64,000 nt of DNA from CAWCKS01 sp963763485 (GTDB lineage: Bacteria; Pseudomonadota; Alphaproteobacteria; Rhizobiales; Xanthobacteraceae), in assembly GCA_963763485.1 (NCBI GenBank), contig CAVXOW010000005.1:868001-932000 (forward strand). The letters are read 5' to 3'. Numbering within the stretch: the stretch's first letter is position 1; every line of letters begins with the position of its first letter. A model generated the notes under the pieces. The model ran no database searches, was not told where the DNA came from, and saw nothing but the letters and a program-made list of their open reading frames with translations. The translations under genes were made by a program, and so were the position numbers. Below are positions 21,715-30,038 of this stretch, piece by piece.

Positions 21715-22653
21715 CTAACCAAGCGCCTCGCGAATTTGCGCTCCGATCTGCTTCAGCACCTCGCGGCCCTGCGGCAGCACGGCGCCGAGTGCATGGAAGT
21801 TGTGCGGCATGCCGGGGTGACAGGTGTGATCGACGTGGACGCCGGCCGCGGCGAGCTCAATGGCATAGGCATCGCCTTCATCGCGCAAGGGATCGAACTC
21901 GGCGGTGTGGACGATCGCCGGTGGCAATCCACGGAGATCGCCGGCACGGAGCGGCGAGACGCGCGGGTCGGCGGGATCGACGCCCGTCGGCAAATAGTCC
22001 GCCAGATCGGCCGCGCAGGGTCGTCTGATCGATCAGGTACCCGCGCGCGAATTCTTGGCGCGATGCTGACGGCGCGCCGAAGTCGAGCACCGGACAAATC
22101 AGGCATTGCAGCGCGACGTGAACGTCGCTGTTGCGCGGAGTGCCTGGCAGGCGACTGCTGCCAGCGTGGCGCCGGCGGAATCGCCGCACACCGCAAGCTT
22201 CTTTGCATCGATGCCGAGCGTCGCAGCGTATCGTGCTGTCTCGCGCACGGCAGTTACCGCATCCTCAATGGCGGCAGGAAAGCGATGCTCGGGAGCAAGA
22301 CGATAGTCGATCGACAACAAGCGGGCGCCGGACTCTTCACAAAGCGCGCGGCAGATGAGGTCGTGGGTCGCGATGCTGCCGGCAACCATGCCGCCGCCAT
22401 GAAAGAAGATGATACCGGGCAAGACAGCTCCGCTCGCCGCTGATGATGGCGCGTAAAGGCGATACGAAATCTCTCGATCGGTGAGCACAAACTTGCCGTC
22501 GGCGCCGGCGCTGCTCAAACGATCGGCGCGGGCAAACTGCATCAGCTTGTCCAGCGTCTTGCGCCGTTCGGCGAGTGGCGGCCGCGTATCAGCGGCGCCT
22601 GACATCAGCGCCGTCATGTCGAGAAAGCGTTTAGCGCGGGGATCGAGCGGCAT
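21715..22653 (-). pseudogene. Alpha/beta hydrolase, hormone-sensitive-lipase (HSL) type esterase, two frameshifts
   Basis: The N-terminal part (MPLDPRAKRFLDMTALMSG) contains the HSL-family oxyanion motif FFHGGGMVAGS, YRLAPEHRFPAAIEDA, and the nucleophile elbow GDSAGATLAA with the catalytic Ser. The product continues in a second frame (VHVALQCLICPVLDFG) and then a third (SPLRAGDLRGLPPAIVHTAEFDPLRDEG) that carries the acid and the catalytic His in CHPGMPHNFHAL. Shifts lie near 22115 (one missing or two extra) and near 22015 (one extra). The repaired length is about 312 residues, normal for the family. Substrates are likely short or medium acyl esters. Confidence 0.85.
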
Positions 22654-22668
22654 CGTCGTGAATTGCGC

Positions 22669-23553
22669 TCAGATGCCGTACAGCGCGAATTCGGTATCGG
22701 CGAGATCGCCGAGCTGCGGCGGTTTCGGGCCTTTGAAATACTTTTGGCCTCGCGCGTCGCTATAAATTCCCGGGAGACCCCGGATCGGACCGTTGGCGTC
22801 GACGATGACGAGCGGCTTGGCGCGTATGAGCAAGAAGCGGCCGATGGCACCAGCACAACCGACAAAGTCGTCGATGCTGCGGCAATAGATCAGTTGCATC
22901 GCAGGCAGGCCGATGCGGCCCTGCCGAACACGGAATGGCGCCAGCACGAATGGCATTGCGCCGCGCGACGTGCGGCAGACGAGGCTCAGGCAGCCATAGC
23001 CGGCGTGCCGCTGCAGCAGCTCGAACTCATTTGCCGACAGATCGTCGGCTTTCGCGGAATCTGGAGCGATGACTTCAATCGCTCCGTGGCCGCGCGACAG
23101 TGCCGGCAGCGCGAAGAACAGACCATTGCAGTAGCGCTCGTAACCCTGTGCCTTGAGGATCGGCCAGGTCGGTGGCGCCGGCGTGACGTTCACATAGGTG
23201 ACATGCTTGTGCTTCAGCGCGATGGCGCTCAAGAGCGAGGCCTGGTTGCGGAACTGCGGCTCGACATACCAGCTCGCGACGTTGCACGTCAGTGCGGGTT
23301 CCACGCCGGAAACCTTGCTTGAGTACATCAGAAGCAGCACACCCACGACGGCGCCGGCGGCTTCGAGCAGGTAACCATAGCGCGGATAGCCATCCGGAAC
23401 CGCACGCGCCGCCTGCCGTTCCAGCCCGGCCAGCCAATAACCCCGCGGACGGCCCGGAAATCCGCGCGTCAGCAGATCGGCGACGGCCTCGACGTCGCCG
23501 GCCGCGATCTCACGGCAGCGGACCTTCCTCGCCGACACCCTCGAAGCCTCCAT
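22669..23553 (-). CDS. GNAT-like N-acyltransferase family protein
   Basis: This 294-residue protein starts MEASRVSARKVRCREIAAGD at ATG 23553. An upstream TTG is less likely. The first 150 residues resemble a GNAT fold, with VRCREIAAGDVEAVADLLTRGFP as the first strand-helix unit and WYVEPQFRNQASLLSA as the acyl-CoA-binding region. The second half (IEVIAPDSAKADDLSANEFELL, FVLAPFRVRQGRIGLPAMQ) I do not recognise in detail. It lies head to head with a carrier-protein gene across about 100 bp, so acylation with a group delivered by that carrier or by CoA is a reasonable guess. No substrate can be read. Confidence 0.7.
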   Translation of the reverse strand: MEASRVSARKVRCREIAAGDVEAVADLLTRGFPGRPRGYWLAGLERQAARAVPDGYPRYGYLLEAAGAVVGVLLLMYSSKVSGVEPALTCNVASWYVEPQFRNQASLLSAIALKHKHVTYVNVTPAPPTWPILKAQGYERYCNGLFFALPALSRGHGAIEVIAPDSAKADDLSANEFELLQRHAGYGCLSLVCRTSRGAMPFVLAPFRVRQGRIGLPAMQLIYCRSIDDFVGCAGAIGRFLLIRAKPLVIVDANGPIRGLPGIYSDARGQKYFKGPKPPQLGDLADTEFALYGI

Positions 23554-23657
23554 GCTTGCTTTACCATCTCGGCAAGTTAGTCCTGACAGCAAAAGACAAA
23601 TTTCTCTTTGAATTCTATTTTCCGCGACGAGCCATACAAAGCAAACGGGAGTGCGAC

Positions 23658-23907
23658 GTGTCAGTTAGGTTAACAATCGCTAGCTTGATCGAGGAGATCG
23701 CGGCCGAGCAGCAGGTGCGCGTGGCGCCGCTGACCGACGATCTGGTGCTCCTGGATTCCGGTCTGGAACTCGCTGTGCTTTGCCATTCTGGTGGCGCGGC
23801 TCGAGGACAAGCTCGGCGTTGATCCGTTCACTGCGGCGGAAGATGCCTATTTTCCGGAAACCTTCGGCGATTTCGTCAAGGCGTACGAGCAAGTCGCCGC
23901 CGTCTAG
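23658..23907 (+). pseudogene. Acyl/peptidyl carrier protein, one frameshift
   Basis: The repaired product of 82 residues begins VSVRLTIASLIEEIAAEQ from a GTG start. It has the phosphopantetheine site LLDSGLESLCFAILVARL with the probable attachment Ser near residue 38, followed by EDKLGVDPF and EDAYFPETFGDFVKAY. One extra C near 23774 (GGAACTCGCTG for GGAATCGCTG) breaks the frame just before the attachment serine. The gene precedes an AMP-forming ligase and a FabG-like reductase on the same strand, which suggests those enzymes act on acyl groups bound to this carrier. A typical DSL motif and length support the call. Confidence 0.78.
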
Positions 23908-23931
23908 AGCTACGTTGAACCAGTTCCGCTC

Positions 23932-24034
23932 ATTCCCGCGAAAGCGGGAATCCAGTCAACGCGGAGATGGTGCCCGTGACATGCATTTCTTTGACGGGCA
24001 AGAGCTGGGTCCCCGCGTCCGCGGGGATGAGCGG
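23932..24034. repeat. Palindromic repeat pair between carrier protein and AMP-ligase genes
   Basis: ATTCCCGCGAAAGCGGGAAT (23932-23951) and CCCCGCGTCCGCGGGG (24011-24026) are strong hairpins about 60 bp apart, with CCAGTC/GCTGGG linker sequence as in common intergenic palindromic elements. It fills the 150-bp gap within a same-strand gene series, so it may attenuate or stabilise the transcript. Confidence 0.7.
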
Positions 24035-24057
24035 AGAGAGGGATTGAGTATCAAGCC

Positions 24058-25422
24058 ATGATGCTCCGGGATTTTCTGACCGAGACCTCGGGCCGCACCC
24101 TGTCCGACCCGCGCTGGGTCGTCGCGATGGGCGATATCGGTACCGGTACGATTCTGGGCGGGCGGGCGACGGAGCTTGCCGGCCGCTCGGTGCTGGTGGC
24201 AATGGCCGACCAGCTCACCACGTCGCTTGCGATGTTCGAGATCGACGGCGTAGCCAAGCGGATGCTGCTCTGCCCGCCCGATCTGCGAACCGAACATCTC
24301 GGCTCGGTGATCGCCGACGCTGCAATTGATGCGGTGGTCTGCGACCAGCCGGCGCTGTGGACCGAATTCGGCCTGCCGTTGGTCGTGACTGGCAGTCTGC
24401 CGCTGCGGCCCGCACAGCCTGTCGCCGCTTCGCATGAGACCGAATGGCTGTTGCTGACGTCGGGGACCACGGGTGCGCCAAAGGTCGTGAGCCATTCGCT
24501 CGAAGGCTTGACTGGCGCCATCACCGCCGAAGGCGCGGCCAAGGGGCCGCCGCCGGTGTGGGCGACGTTCTATGATATGCGCCGCTATGGCGGCCTGCAG
24601 ATCTTCCTGCGCGCCGTGGTCGGCGGCGGTTCGATGGTGTTGTCCGATCCGAAGGAAAATATCGGTGATCACCTGACTCGCCTGATCAAGATGAGCGTCA
24701 CCCACATCTCCGGCACACCCTCGCACTGGCGCAAGGCGCTGATGAGCGCGGGCGTTGCCGCATTCCATCCAAAGTATGTCCGGCTGTCCGGCGAGATCGC
24801 CGACCAGGCGGTGCTTGATGCGCTGCGCAAGGCCTTTCCAGAGTCCTCGATCGGTCACGCGTTTGCTTCGACCGAGGCGGGCGTCGGCTTCGCCGTCAAT
24901 GATGGGCGCGAAGGCTTTCCGGCGTCGTTGCTTGGCAAGGGTGCAGGCGGCGTCGAGATGAAGGTCGAGGATGGCTCGCTGCGGATTCGCTCGAGCCGCA
25001 CCGCCCACGGCTATGTCGGCCGCAACGCGGCGGCGCTTGCGGACGACGACGGCTTTATCGACACCGGCGACATGGTCGAAAAGCGCGGCGACCGCTACTA
25101 CTTCGTCGGACGTCGCGGCGGCATCATCAATGTCGGCGGCTTGAAGGTTCACCCCGAGGAAGTCGAGGCGGTCATCAACCGCCATCAGGGCGTGCGGATG
25201 TCGCGGGTGCACTCGCGCAAGAGTCCGATCACCGGTGCGATCGTGGTCGCCGACGTGGTGCTCGCAGACGGCACCGATCAGACCAATGCGCAGGCGATCC
25301 GCAATGACATCGTTGCGGATTGCCGCCAGAGCCTCGCGCCACACAAGGTGCCGGCGATGATCACCTTCGTGCCGTCGCTCGACGTCACCGGGGCCGGCAA
25401 GCTGGCGCGCAACAATGCGTAA
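24058..25422 (+). CDS. AMP-forming acyl ligase (ANL superfamily), probably acyl-CoA or acyl-carrier-protein ligase
   Basis: This 454-residue adenylating enzyme has the P-loop LLLTSGTTGAPKVVSHS near residue 144, GHAFASTEAGVGFA as the A5 region, DTGDMVEKRGDRYYFVGRRGG as A7/A8, and the catalytic C-terminal lysine in VTGAGKLARNNA. It is shorter than ordinary fatty acyl-CoA ligases (500-600 residues) because the N-terminal subdomain is reduced. It is preceded by a carrier-protein gene and overlaps the FabG-like gene by 8 bp, so loading of a free acid onto that carrier is a good hypothesis. CoA as acceptor cannot be excluded. Confidence 0.85.
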   Translation: MMLRDFLTETSGRTLSDPRWVVAMGDIGTGTILGGRATELAGRSVLVAMADQLTTSLAMFEIDGVAKRMLLCPPDLRTEHLGSVIADAAIDAVVCDQPALWTEFGLPLVVTGSLPLRPAQPVAASHETEWLLLTSGTTGAPKVVSHSLEGLTGAITAEGAAKGPPPVWATFYDMRRYGGLQIFLRAVVGGGSMVLSDPKENIGDHLTRLIKMSVTHISGTPSHWRKALMSAGVAAFHPKYVRLSGEIADQAVLDALRKAFPESSIGHAFASTEAGVGFAVNDGREGFPASLLGKGAGGVEMKVEDGSLRIRSSRTAHGYVGRNAAALADDDGFIDTGDMVEKRGDRYYFVGRRGGIINVGGLKVHPEEVEAVINRHQGVRMSRVHSRKSPITGAIVVADVVLADGTDQTNAQAIRNDIVADCRQSLAPHKVPAMITFVPSLDVTGAGKLARNNA

Positions 25423-26149
25423 CGTGCTGGTCACCGGCGGCAGCCGCGGCATCGGCCTCGCCATCGTACAGCGGCTCGCGGCCACGGGTTATGGCGTGAT
25501 CGCGGTGGCGCGTCGGGAGAGCGACGAGCTTGCCGCCGCGATGAAGAGTGCGGCAGACGCGGGGCAGGGTGAGGTTCATTTCCACGCCTGCGACCTGTCC
25601 GAGATCGACAAGATTGCGGATTTTGTGAAGAGCGCGCGTGAAAAATTCGGACCGCTCTACGCGCTCGTCAACAATGCCGGCATCAGCGTTGAGGGCCTGC
25701 TGGCGAACACGCACAACTCGCAGATCGAGCAGCTGGTGCGCGTCAACGTGGTCTCGCCGATCGTGCTGACCAAATTCGTCGTCCGGCACATGATGGCCGA
25801 CGGCGGCGGCCGCATCGTCAACATCGGCTCGATCATCGGCTCGACCGGCTACAACGGGCTTTCGGTCTATGGCGCGACCAAGGCGGCGGCCAATGGCTTT
25901 ACCCGTTCACTCGCGCGCGAGGTCGGGCGCGCGGGCATCACCGTGAACGCGATCGCACCCGGTTTCATCGCGACCGAGCTGACGAAAAGCCTCGGCGATG
26001 AGCAGAAGGATCGCATCGCCTCGCGCAGCGCGCTGCGGCGGCTGCCTGAGGCGGACGACGTCGCGAGCATGGTGGAGTTCTTGCTTGGCGATGGCGGCAA
26101 GAACATTACCGGCACGGTGATGACGGTGGACGCGGGGAATACGGCGTAG
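25415..26149 (+). CDS. SDR family 3-oxoacyl-ACP reductase-like protein (FabG-like)
   Basis: This classical short-chain dehydrogenase has 244 residues. The NADP(H)-binding TGGSRGIGLAI is at residues 7-17, NNAG near residue 88, and the catalytic Ser-Tyr-Lys in NIGSIIGSTGYNGLSVYGATKAA. It also has the FabG-type ending GKNITGTVMTVDAGNTA. The ATG overlaps the end of the AMP-ligase gene, so the two are translationally coupled. Reduction of a beta-ketoacyl group on the neighbouring carrier protein is likely by family and context, although no ketosynthase is seen nearby. Confidence 0.9.
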   Translation: MRNVLVTGGSRGIGLAIVQRLAATGYGVIAVARRESDELAAAMKSAADAGQGEVHFHACDLSEIDKIADFVKSAREKFGPLYALVNNAGISVEGLLANTHNSQIEQLVRVNVVSPIVLTKFVVRHMMADGGGRIVNIGSIIGSTGYNGLSVYGATKAAANGFTRSLAREVGRAGITVNAIAPGFIATELTKSLGDEQKDRIASRSALRRLPEADDVASMVEFLLGDGGKNITGTVMTVDAGNTA

Positions 26150-26160
26150 CACGCTGATCC

Positions 26161-26244
26161 GTAGGATGGGTTGAGCGCAGCGAAACCCATCGGTAATAGC
26201 AATGACCTAAGCGATGGGTTTCGCGTTCGCTCAACCCATCCTAC
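26161..26244. repeat. Long inverted repeat (GTAGGATGGGTTGAGCG type), possible bidirectional terminator
   Basis: The left arm (26161-26192) and right arm (26212-26244) are nearly perfect reverse complements of about 32 bp, starting GTAGGATGGGTTGAGCG and ending CGCTCAACCCATCCTAC, around a 19-bp loop. It lies exactly between the convergent FabG-like and aa:CP ligase genes. The core is one I recognise from dispersed repeats in many proteobacterial genomes. Confidence 0.8.
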
Positions 26245-26253
26245 AGCGGGTCA

Positions 26254-27189
26254 TCATATTCCCAGCATCTGCCGCACGGTCTGCGGCCACTTCGCCGTGT
26301 CGATACCGTGCGTGTGGAACATCGCGACGGCGAGGCGGTCCATGCCGAAGGCGACGCAGCCAGTGTGCGCGGGCTCGCCGTTGGCATCGTCGATACCCCA
26401 GGTCGTGCCGAAATGGGCCTGGTGGTAGTTGAAGCTCATGCAGGCGGTCGGCTGCTCTTCCGAGCGCAGGGGGATCAGGAGCTCGAACTTCAGCGACTGC
26501 TGCACCTGCGCCACCGCCTTCATCTGGCCGATGCGGCCGAAGAACGGGTCGCTCGCCTGGTCGACTTGGAATTTGAGGCCGAGATCGGTCGCAATCTTCT
26601 GGGCGCGGATCATCCAGCGCTCGCGGAAACTCGCGACGTCATCGGGCGTACCGATGCAGACATACTCGCGCATACGGAACGACTGCAGCCGGTCGAGATG
26701 TTTTGACGGCTCGCGGCGGAAGCAGTCGGCGGCAACGTCGAAGCGCAGTCCGCCTTGCGGCAGCGGGCCGCGGCTCGCTGCGATCGGGTAGACCGGATAG
26801 CAGGCGGCCGGAGACAGCACGAGGTCTGCCGGCGACAATGACGTGGTCCAGTCGCCACCCCTGTCGAAGCGGGCGACTGCCTCATGGATCTCGCGCTCGG
26901 TGCCATGCAGGCCGCAGACGCAGCCGAGCAGGTTAGGGAAGCTCTTCAGGTAACCCGATTTCTCGAGCTGCGCGCGGCTCATCACCGGCGGGAAGCGCAT
27001 CACTTCGGTACCGGCTTCGCGATGCCTGGTGATCAGCGCGGCGAGTTTCTCGACCACGCCTTCATAAAGTGCAGTCCGGGCGTAAACGCCATCGGCACCC
27101 ATCTTGTGGAACAGGGCTCCGCTAAGATGATCCAGCGGATCAGCCGGGTTGTTCGCGTCGGCGGCGGGCGATCGGACCACGATGTTCAT
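26254..27189 (-). CDS. Amino acid:[carrier protein] ligase (truncated SerRS-like class II synthetase)
   Basis: This 311-residue protein is a class II aminoacyl-tRNA-synthetase catalytic core without a tRNA-binding arm. Motif 2 is CFRREPSKHLDRLQSFRMRE and motif 3 is GCVAFGMDRLAVAMF. Cys130 (SPAACYP), Glu175 (RMRE) and Cys278 (HTGCVAFG) match, one residue off, the zinc ligands I recall for Bradyrhizobium Bll0957 (Cys131, Glu176, Cys279). Such enzymes activate an amino acid (glycine for Bll0957) and load it on the phosphopantetheine arm of a small carrier protein. ATG 27189 gives MNIVVRSPAADAN; longer frames lack support. A flavoprotein gene and a carrier-protein gene follow upstream. Confidence 0.92.
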   Translation of the reverse strand: MNIVVRSPAADANNPADPLDHLSGALFHKMGADGVYARTALYEGVVEKLAALITRHREAGTEVMRFPPVMSRAQLEKSGYLKSFPNLLGCVCGLHGTEREIHEAVARFDRGGDWTTSLSPADLVLSPAACYPVYPIAASRGPLPQGGLRFDVAADCFRREPSKHLDRLQSFRMREYVCIGTPDDVASFRERWMIRAQKIATDLGLKFQVDQASDPFFGRIGQMKAVAQVQQSLKFELLIPLRSEEQPTACMSFNYHQAHFGTTWGIDDANGEPAHTGCVAFGMDRLAVAMFHTHGIDTAKWPQTVRQMLGI

Positions 27190-27217
27190 GATCAGGCTCC
27201 AGCTCTTATTTTGTTTT

Positions 27218-27266
27218 GCGCCTGTCCTTCTCGGAAAACCGGTATCCACTTTTCCGGGACAGGCGC
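27218..27266. repeat. Nested palindromic repeat with CGGAAAA...TTTTCCG core
   Basis: The outer arms GCGCCTGTCC and GGACAGGCGC (10 bp, perfect) enclose inner arms CGGAAAA and TTTTCCG. On the minus strand the core reads CGGAAAAGTGG...CCGGTTTTCCG, the same as in the element at 50441-50487. It fills the gap between the aa:CP ligase and the flavoprotein gene and could form a hairpin in their shared transcript. Confidence 0.75.
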
Positions 27267-27271
27267 TGGGA

Positions 27272-28480
27272 TCAGCTGCGCAGCCGTGGCGAGCCGCCGC
27301 CCATCAGGGTAGCGGTCGCGATATTGGCGCGGATGCGGTCGTTATTGATCATCAGCGGCGCCGAGAGCACGTCGCGCAGGTGGCGCGCGACGCTCGAGGT
27401 GCCGTCATTGCGGTAACCGGAGAGGCCGGTGGCGCGCAGCGCGCTCATCACGATTTCGCCGGCAAGCTCGGAGGCGTCGACCTTCAACAGGTTGATCGCG
27501 GACTGGAAGTCGAGTGCGCCGAGCGCGCGGTCGTCGAATTCGCGTACGGCGTACATCTCGGCCGTGGTCGTGATCAGCGCCCGCAGCTTGTTGAGATTGG
27601 CCTGCGCCTCGGTGAAATGCGCGGCGCCCGGCGGCATCTGGCCGTTGGCGCCACGCGCGGCCTTGCGAACAAACGCTTGCGCGCGCTCGATGGCTGCGGA
27701 GGCGATGCCGGCCCACACCGACGACCAGCACAGATGCGCATAGGGCACCATGGTCTGGGCATGAATGCGATCGTAGGGTTCCGGCACGATCTGGTCGGCA
27801 ACCCCGCGCGCCTTGAGCGCAAAGCCGGCGCTGCAGGTGCCGCGCATGCCGAGCGTGTCCCAGCTGGTGGTGCGAGTCAGCGCGTAGTCGTCCCTGCCAA
27901 GCGCGAGCAGAACCTGGTCGGATGCGGCGGCGTCGCCGGCGCGGCGGGCGACGGTGACAAGGCCATCGGCCTCGGCACCGTAGGAAATCACGGTGGCGTC
28001 GCGATCGAGCAAAATCGCGTTGCCTTGGCGTTCGATCGCAGCGGCGCTGGAGCGGACGTTGCCGCCGTTCTGGCCCTCGGTGGTTGAGGACGCCAGAAGC
28101 ATCTGCCCCGAGGCGATGCGGCGCATGAAGGATTCCTGCCACGCATTGCCGCGGCCATGGCGCACGACGCAGGCAACCTTGACGTGATGCATGGCGACGA
28201 TCATCGCGGCCGACGAGCAGGCACGGCCAAGCGCGTAACTCATGTCGGTGACGTCGAAGATCGAGGCGTCCTCGCCGCCGAATTCGCGGGGCACAAGGAC
28301 GCCGAGCAGCTTGTTGGCCTTTGCCGCCGTGATCGCCGCTTGCGGGAAGCGCGCCTCACGATCGACGCTGTCGGCGTCGGCTGCCGCGATCACGGCGACG
28401 CTCGCGACGCGCTGCGTGAGATTGCCGAAATCTTCCGGTTCGCTGCGCGCAGGTTTGAGCGCGGTGTCAATGACCGTCAT
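27272..28480 (-). CDS. Acyl-CoA dehydrogenase-family flavoprotein next to aa:CP ligase
   Basis: This 402-residue protein has the acyl-CoA dehydrogenase fold. It contains LGVLVPREFGGEDASIFDV near the N terminus, the FAD-contacting LLASSTTEGQNGGN in the middle domain, SWDTLGMRGTCSAGFALKA, and a helical C-terminal domain with LRATGLSGYRNDGTSSVARHLRDVL. I see no nearby CoA-ligase partner. Instead it lies directly between the aa:CP ligase and a divergent carrier protein. A role in oxidising an aminoacyl or acyl group tethered to the carrier is inferred by analogy with prolyl-S-carrier-protein oxidases. Ordinary acyl-CoA oxidation remains possible. Start ATG 28480. Confidence 0.85.
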   Translation of the reverse strand: MTVIDTALKPARSEPEDFGNLTQRVASVAVIAAADADSVDREARFPQAAITAAKANKLLGVLVPREFGGEDASIFDVTDMSYALGRACSSAAMIVAMHHVKVACVVRHGRGNAWQESFMRRIASGQMLLASSTTEGQNGGNVRSSAAAIERQGNAILLDRDATVISYGAEADGLVTVARRAGDAAASDQVLLALGRDDYALTRTTSWDTLGMRGTCSAGFALKARGVADQIVPEPYDRIHAQTMVPYAHLCWSSVWAGIASAAIERAQAFVRKAARGANGQMPPGAAHFTEAQANLNKLRALITTTAEMYAVREFDDRALGALDFQSAINLLKVDASELAGEIVMSALRATGLSGYRNDGTSSVARHLRDVLSAPLMINNDRIRANIATATLMGGGSPRLRS

Positions 28481-28787
28481 GATCTCGAAGCCTCCACGGA
28501 CGCTTTTTGCGTCTCTGTCATGGTCGAGGCTTACGGATTTGATTCAAATTGGTCGATGAAATTCAGCGTTAATCGGGTTCCTTTCGGTCGGGAGCCTTAA
28601 TCACGCGTGGTGCAATTGCCGGAAAGACGCGGGGCGGCATTCAAAGACCGTTTACCATCCGCATTAGCGTTAAAATTCGAAACGCGATCCGCGGCAAAAT
28701 CGATTCACTATTATCCTTCATCATTGCTGCCTATATCAATTCGACAAAGCAGAGCGCGCTGGCAAGCGCTGACTGGAGGCGTTGGAA
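28481..28787. other. Divergent control region between flavoprotein and carrier protein genes
   Basis: This gene-free stretch of about 300 bp is AT-richer than its surroundings, for example AAAATTCGAAACG and CACTATTATCC near 28670-28715, and must hold promoters in both directions. It contains no convincing palindromic operator or riboswitch that I can see. The carrier-protein ribosome site GGAGG lies at its right edge. Confidence 0.5.
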
Positions 28788-29051
28788 ATGTCTGTCGACG
28801 TGAAGGTTCAGGAGCGCGTGATCTCGCTCGTGTCGGACATCCTGTCGGCGAACTCGATCGTCGCCGACGTGCTGCCTGGCTCGCGGCTCGCCGATATCGG
28901 CATGACTTCGATGGACATGGTCAACCTGATGCTGGCGGTCGAAGCTGAATTCGACATGACGATCCCGCAGGTCGACATCACACCGGAGAATTTCCAGTCG
29001 CCGCAGACGATCGAGCGGCTGGTTGCGAAGCAGATCAAAGTTGCTGCCTAG
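28788..29051 (+). CDS. Acyl/aminoacyl carrier protein (likely partner of the aa:CP ligase)
   Basis: This acidic four-helix carrier protein of 87 residues has the phosphopantetheine site LADIGMTSMDMVNLML, with the attachment Ser at about residue 41, and a helix III region FDMTIPQVDITPENFQSPQTIERLV. The ATG at 28788 follows GGAGGCGTTGGAA. An in-frame TTG at 28782 is less likely. It diverges from the flavoprotein gene, which is itself followed by the aa:CP ligase. In characterised Bradyrhizobium-type systems the cognate carrier is encoded beside the ligase, so glycine or a similar small amino acid as cargo is the leading idea. Confidence 0.9.
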   Translation: MSVDVKVQERVISLVSDILSANSIVADVLPGSRLADIGMTSMDMVNLMLAVEAEFDMTIPQVDITPENFQSPQTIERLVAKQIKVAA

Positions 29052-29060
29052 GCTTTCGCG

Positions 29061-29920
29061 TTAGTCGCGGAACGTTGCTACGCCTGCCGCCACCAGCTCG
29101 CCGAGCTGATTGTAGATATCGACCTGAAAACCCTGCTGCCCGACCTGGACCTGCTCGGGCCGCTGCACGGCACGTTCGCCGATCACGACCTTGACGTCGT
29201 CGCCGGCGCAGACCGGCTTGATGAACGCAACTGTCATTTCGCCGCCGTTGAGCCAGCGTTCGCCATAGCGCTGCGTCATCAGGTCCGCGACGTGGGCGTA
29301 GTAGTGCAGGGAATAGGCGACCGGGCCGCGCAGGCCGACGCTCTTGGCGGCCGCGGCATCGGAATGATGGCCGGTGCCGGGTTCGCGCCTCAGGTGCGGC
29401 GCGCGTTGTCCGACCAGCGCGCCGAACGCGTCGATCGCCTGCTGCGACATGTGAAATTCGGTGGCGAGCTTGCCGTCCACGGCGTTGCGTCCCTTCAATC
29501 GACCGAACAGCTGATCAGATTTTCCAGGCAGGTCTCGCCGCCCGAATTTCGCACCTCGTAGCGCAGCGTCCAGTAGTGGCGGCCCTTCCGCTCGTACTTG
29601 TCGATGACCTCGCCGGTCACTGTGACGGTATCGCCGATCTTGATCGGGTGCAGGGTTTTGAGGGAATGGCGCGCCATCAGGCCCCAGCCGAGTTCGAGCT
29701 TGCCGTGCAGCAGCGGGATGTAGTCGGTCGCAAGCAGCGTCGCCGGCATCTCGCCGCGCGAGAGGTACGGCGCAGGATCGACCGGCAGGGCCGCGCAGAA
29801 ACTTTTGACCAGCTCCGGCGTAATCAAATAGGTTTGCGGCCCAACCTTCAGGCCGACCCGAAGATCGTCCCAGCTCGGTCCCTTGGGCGGTGCGATAACC
29901 GCGTCTTGCACTTGCGACAT
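29061..29920 (-). pseudogene. MaoC-like (double hot-dog) dehydratase, one frameshift
   Basis: The N-terminal half (MSQVQDAVIAPPKGPSWDDL, then GPQTYLITPELVKSFCAALP and LARHSLKTL-type hot-dog strands) is in one frame. The C-terminal half, with the MaoC-type motif HSDAAAAKSVGLRGPVAYSLHYYAH and FIKPVCAGDDVKVV, is in another. The shift lies near 29510, where one base is missing or two are extra. The repaired product is about 286 residues, as for two-domain hydratases of enoyl-CoA or enoyl-ACP. It lies tail to tail with the carrier-protein gene 9 bp away, so it may serve the same pathway. Confidence 0.8.
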
Positions 29921-30038
29921 TGACGAAATCCGGCTTTCTCTTGCTCTGAAATGTCCGACGGCCGTAAGCAAAAGTCATCGGTTTTTTTCGGGACGTGCTA
30001 GGCTCATACTGCATTTCTCGGCAGCCGGGGAGCTTCTC

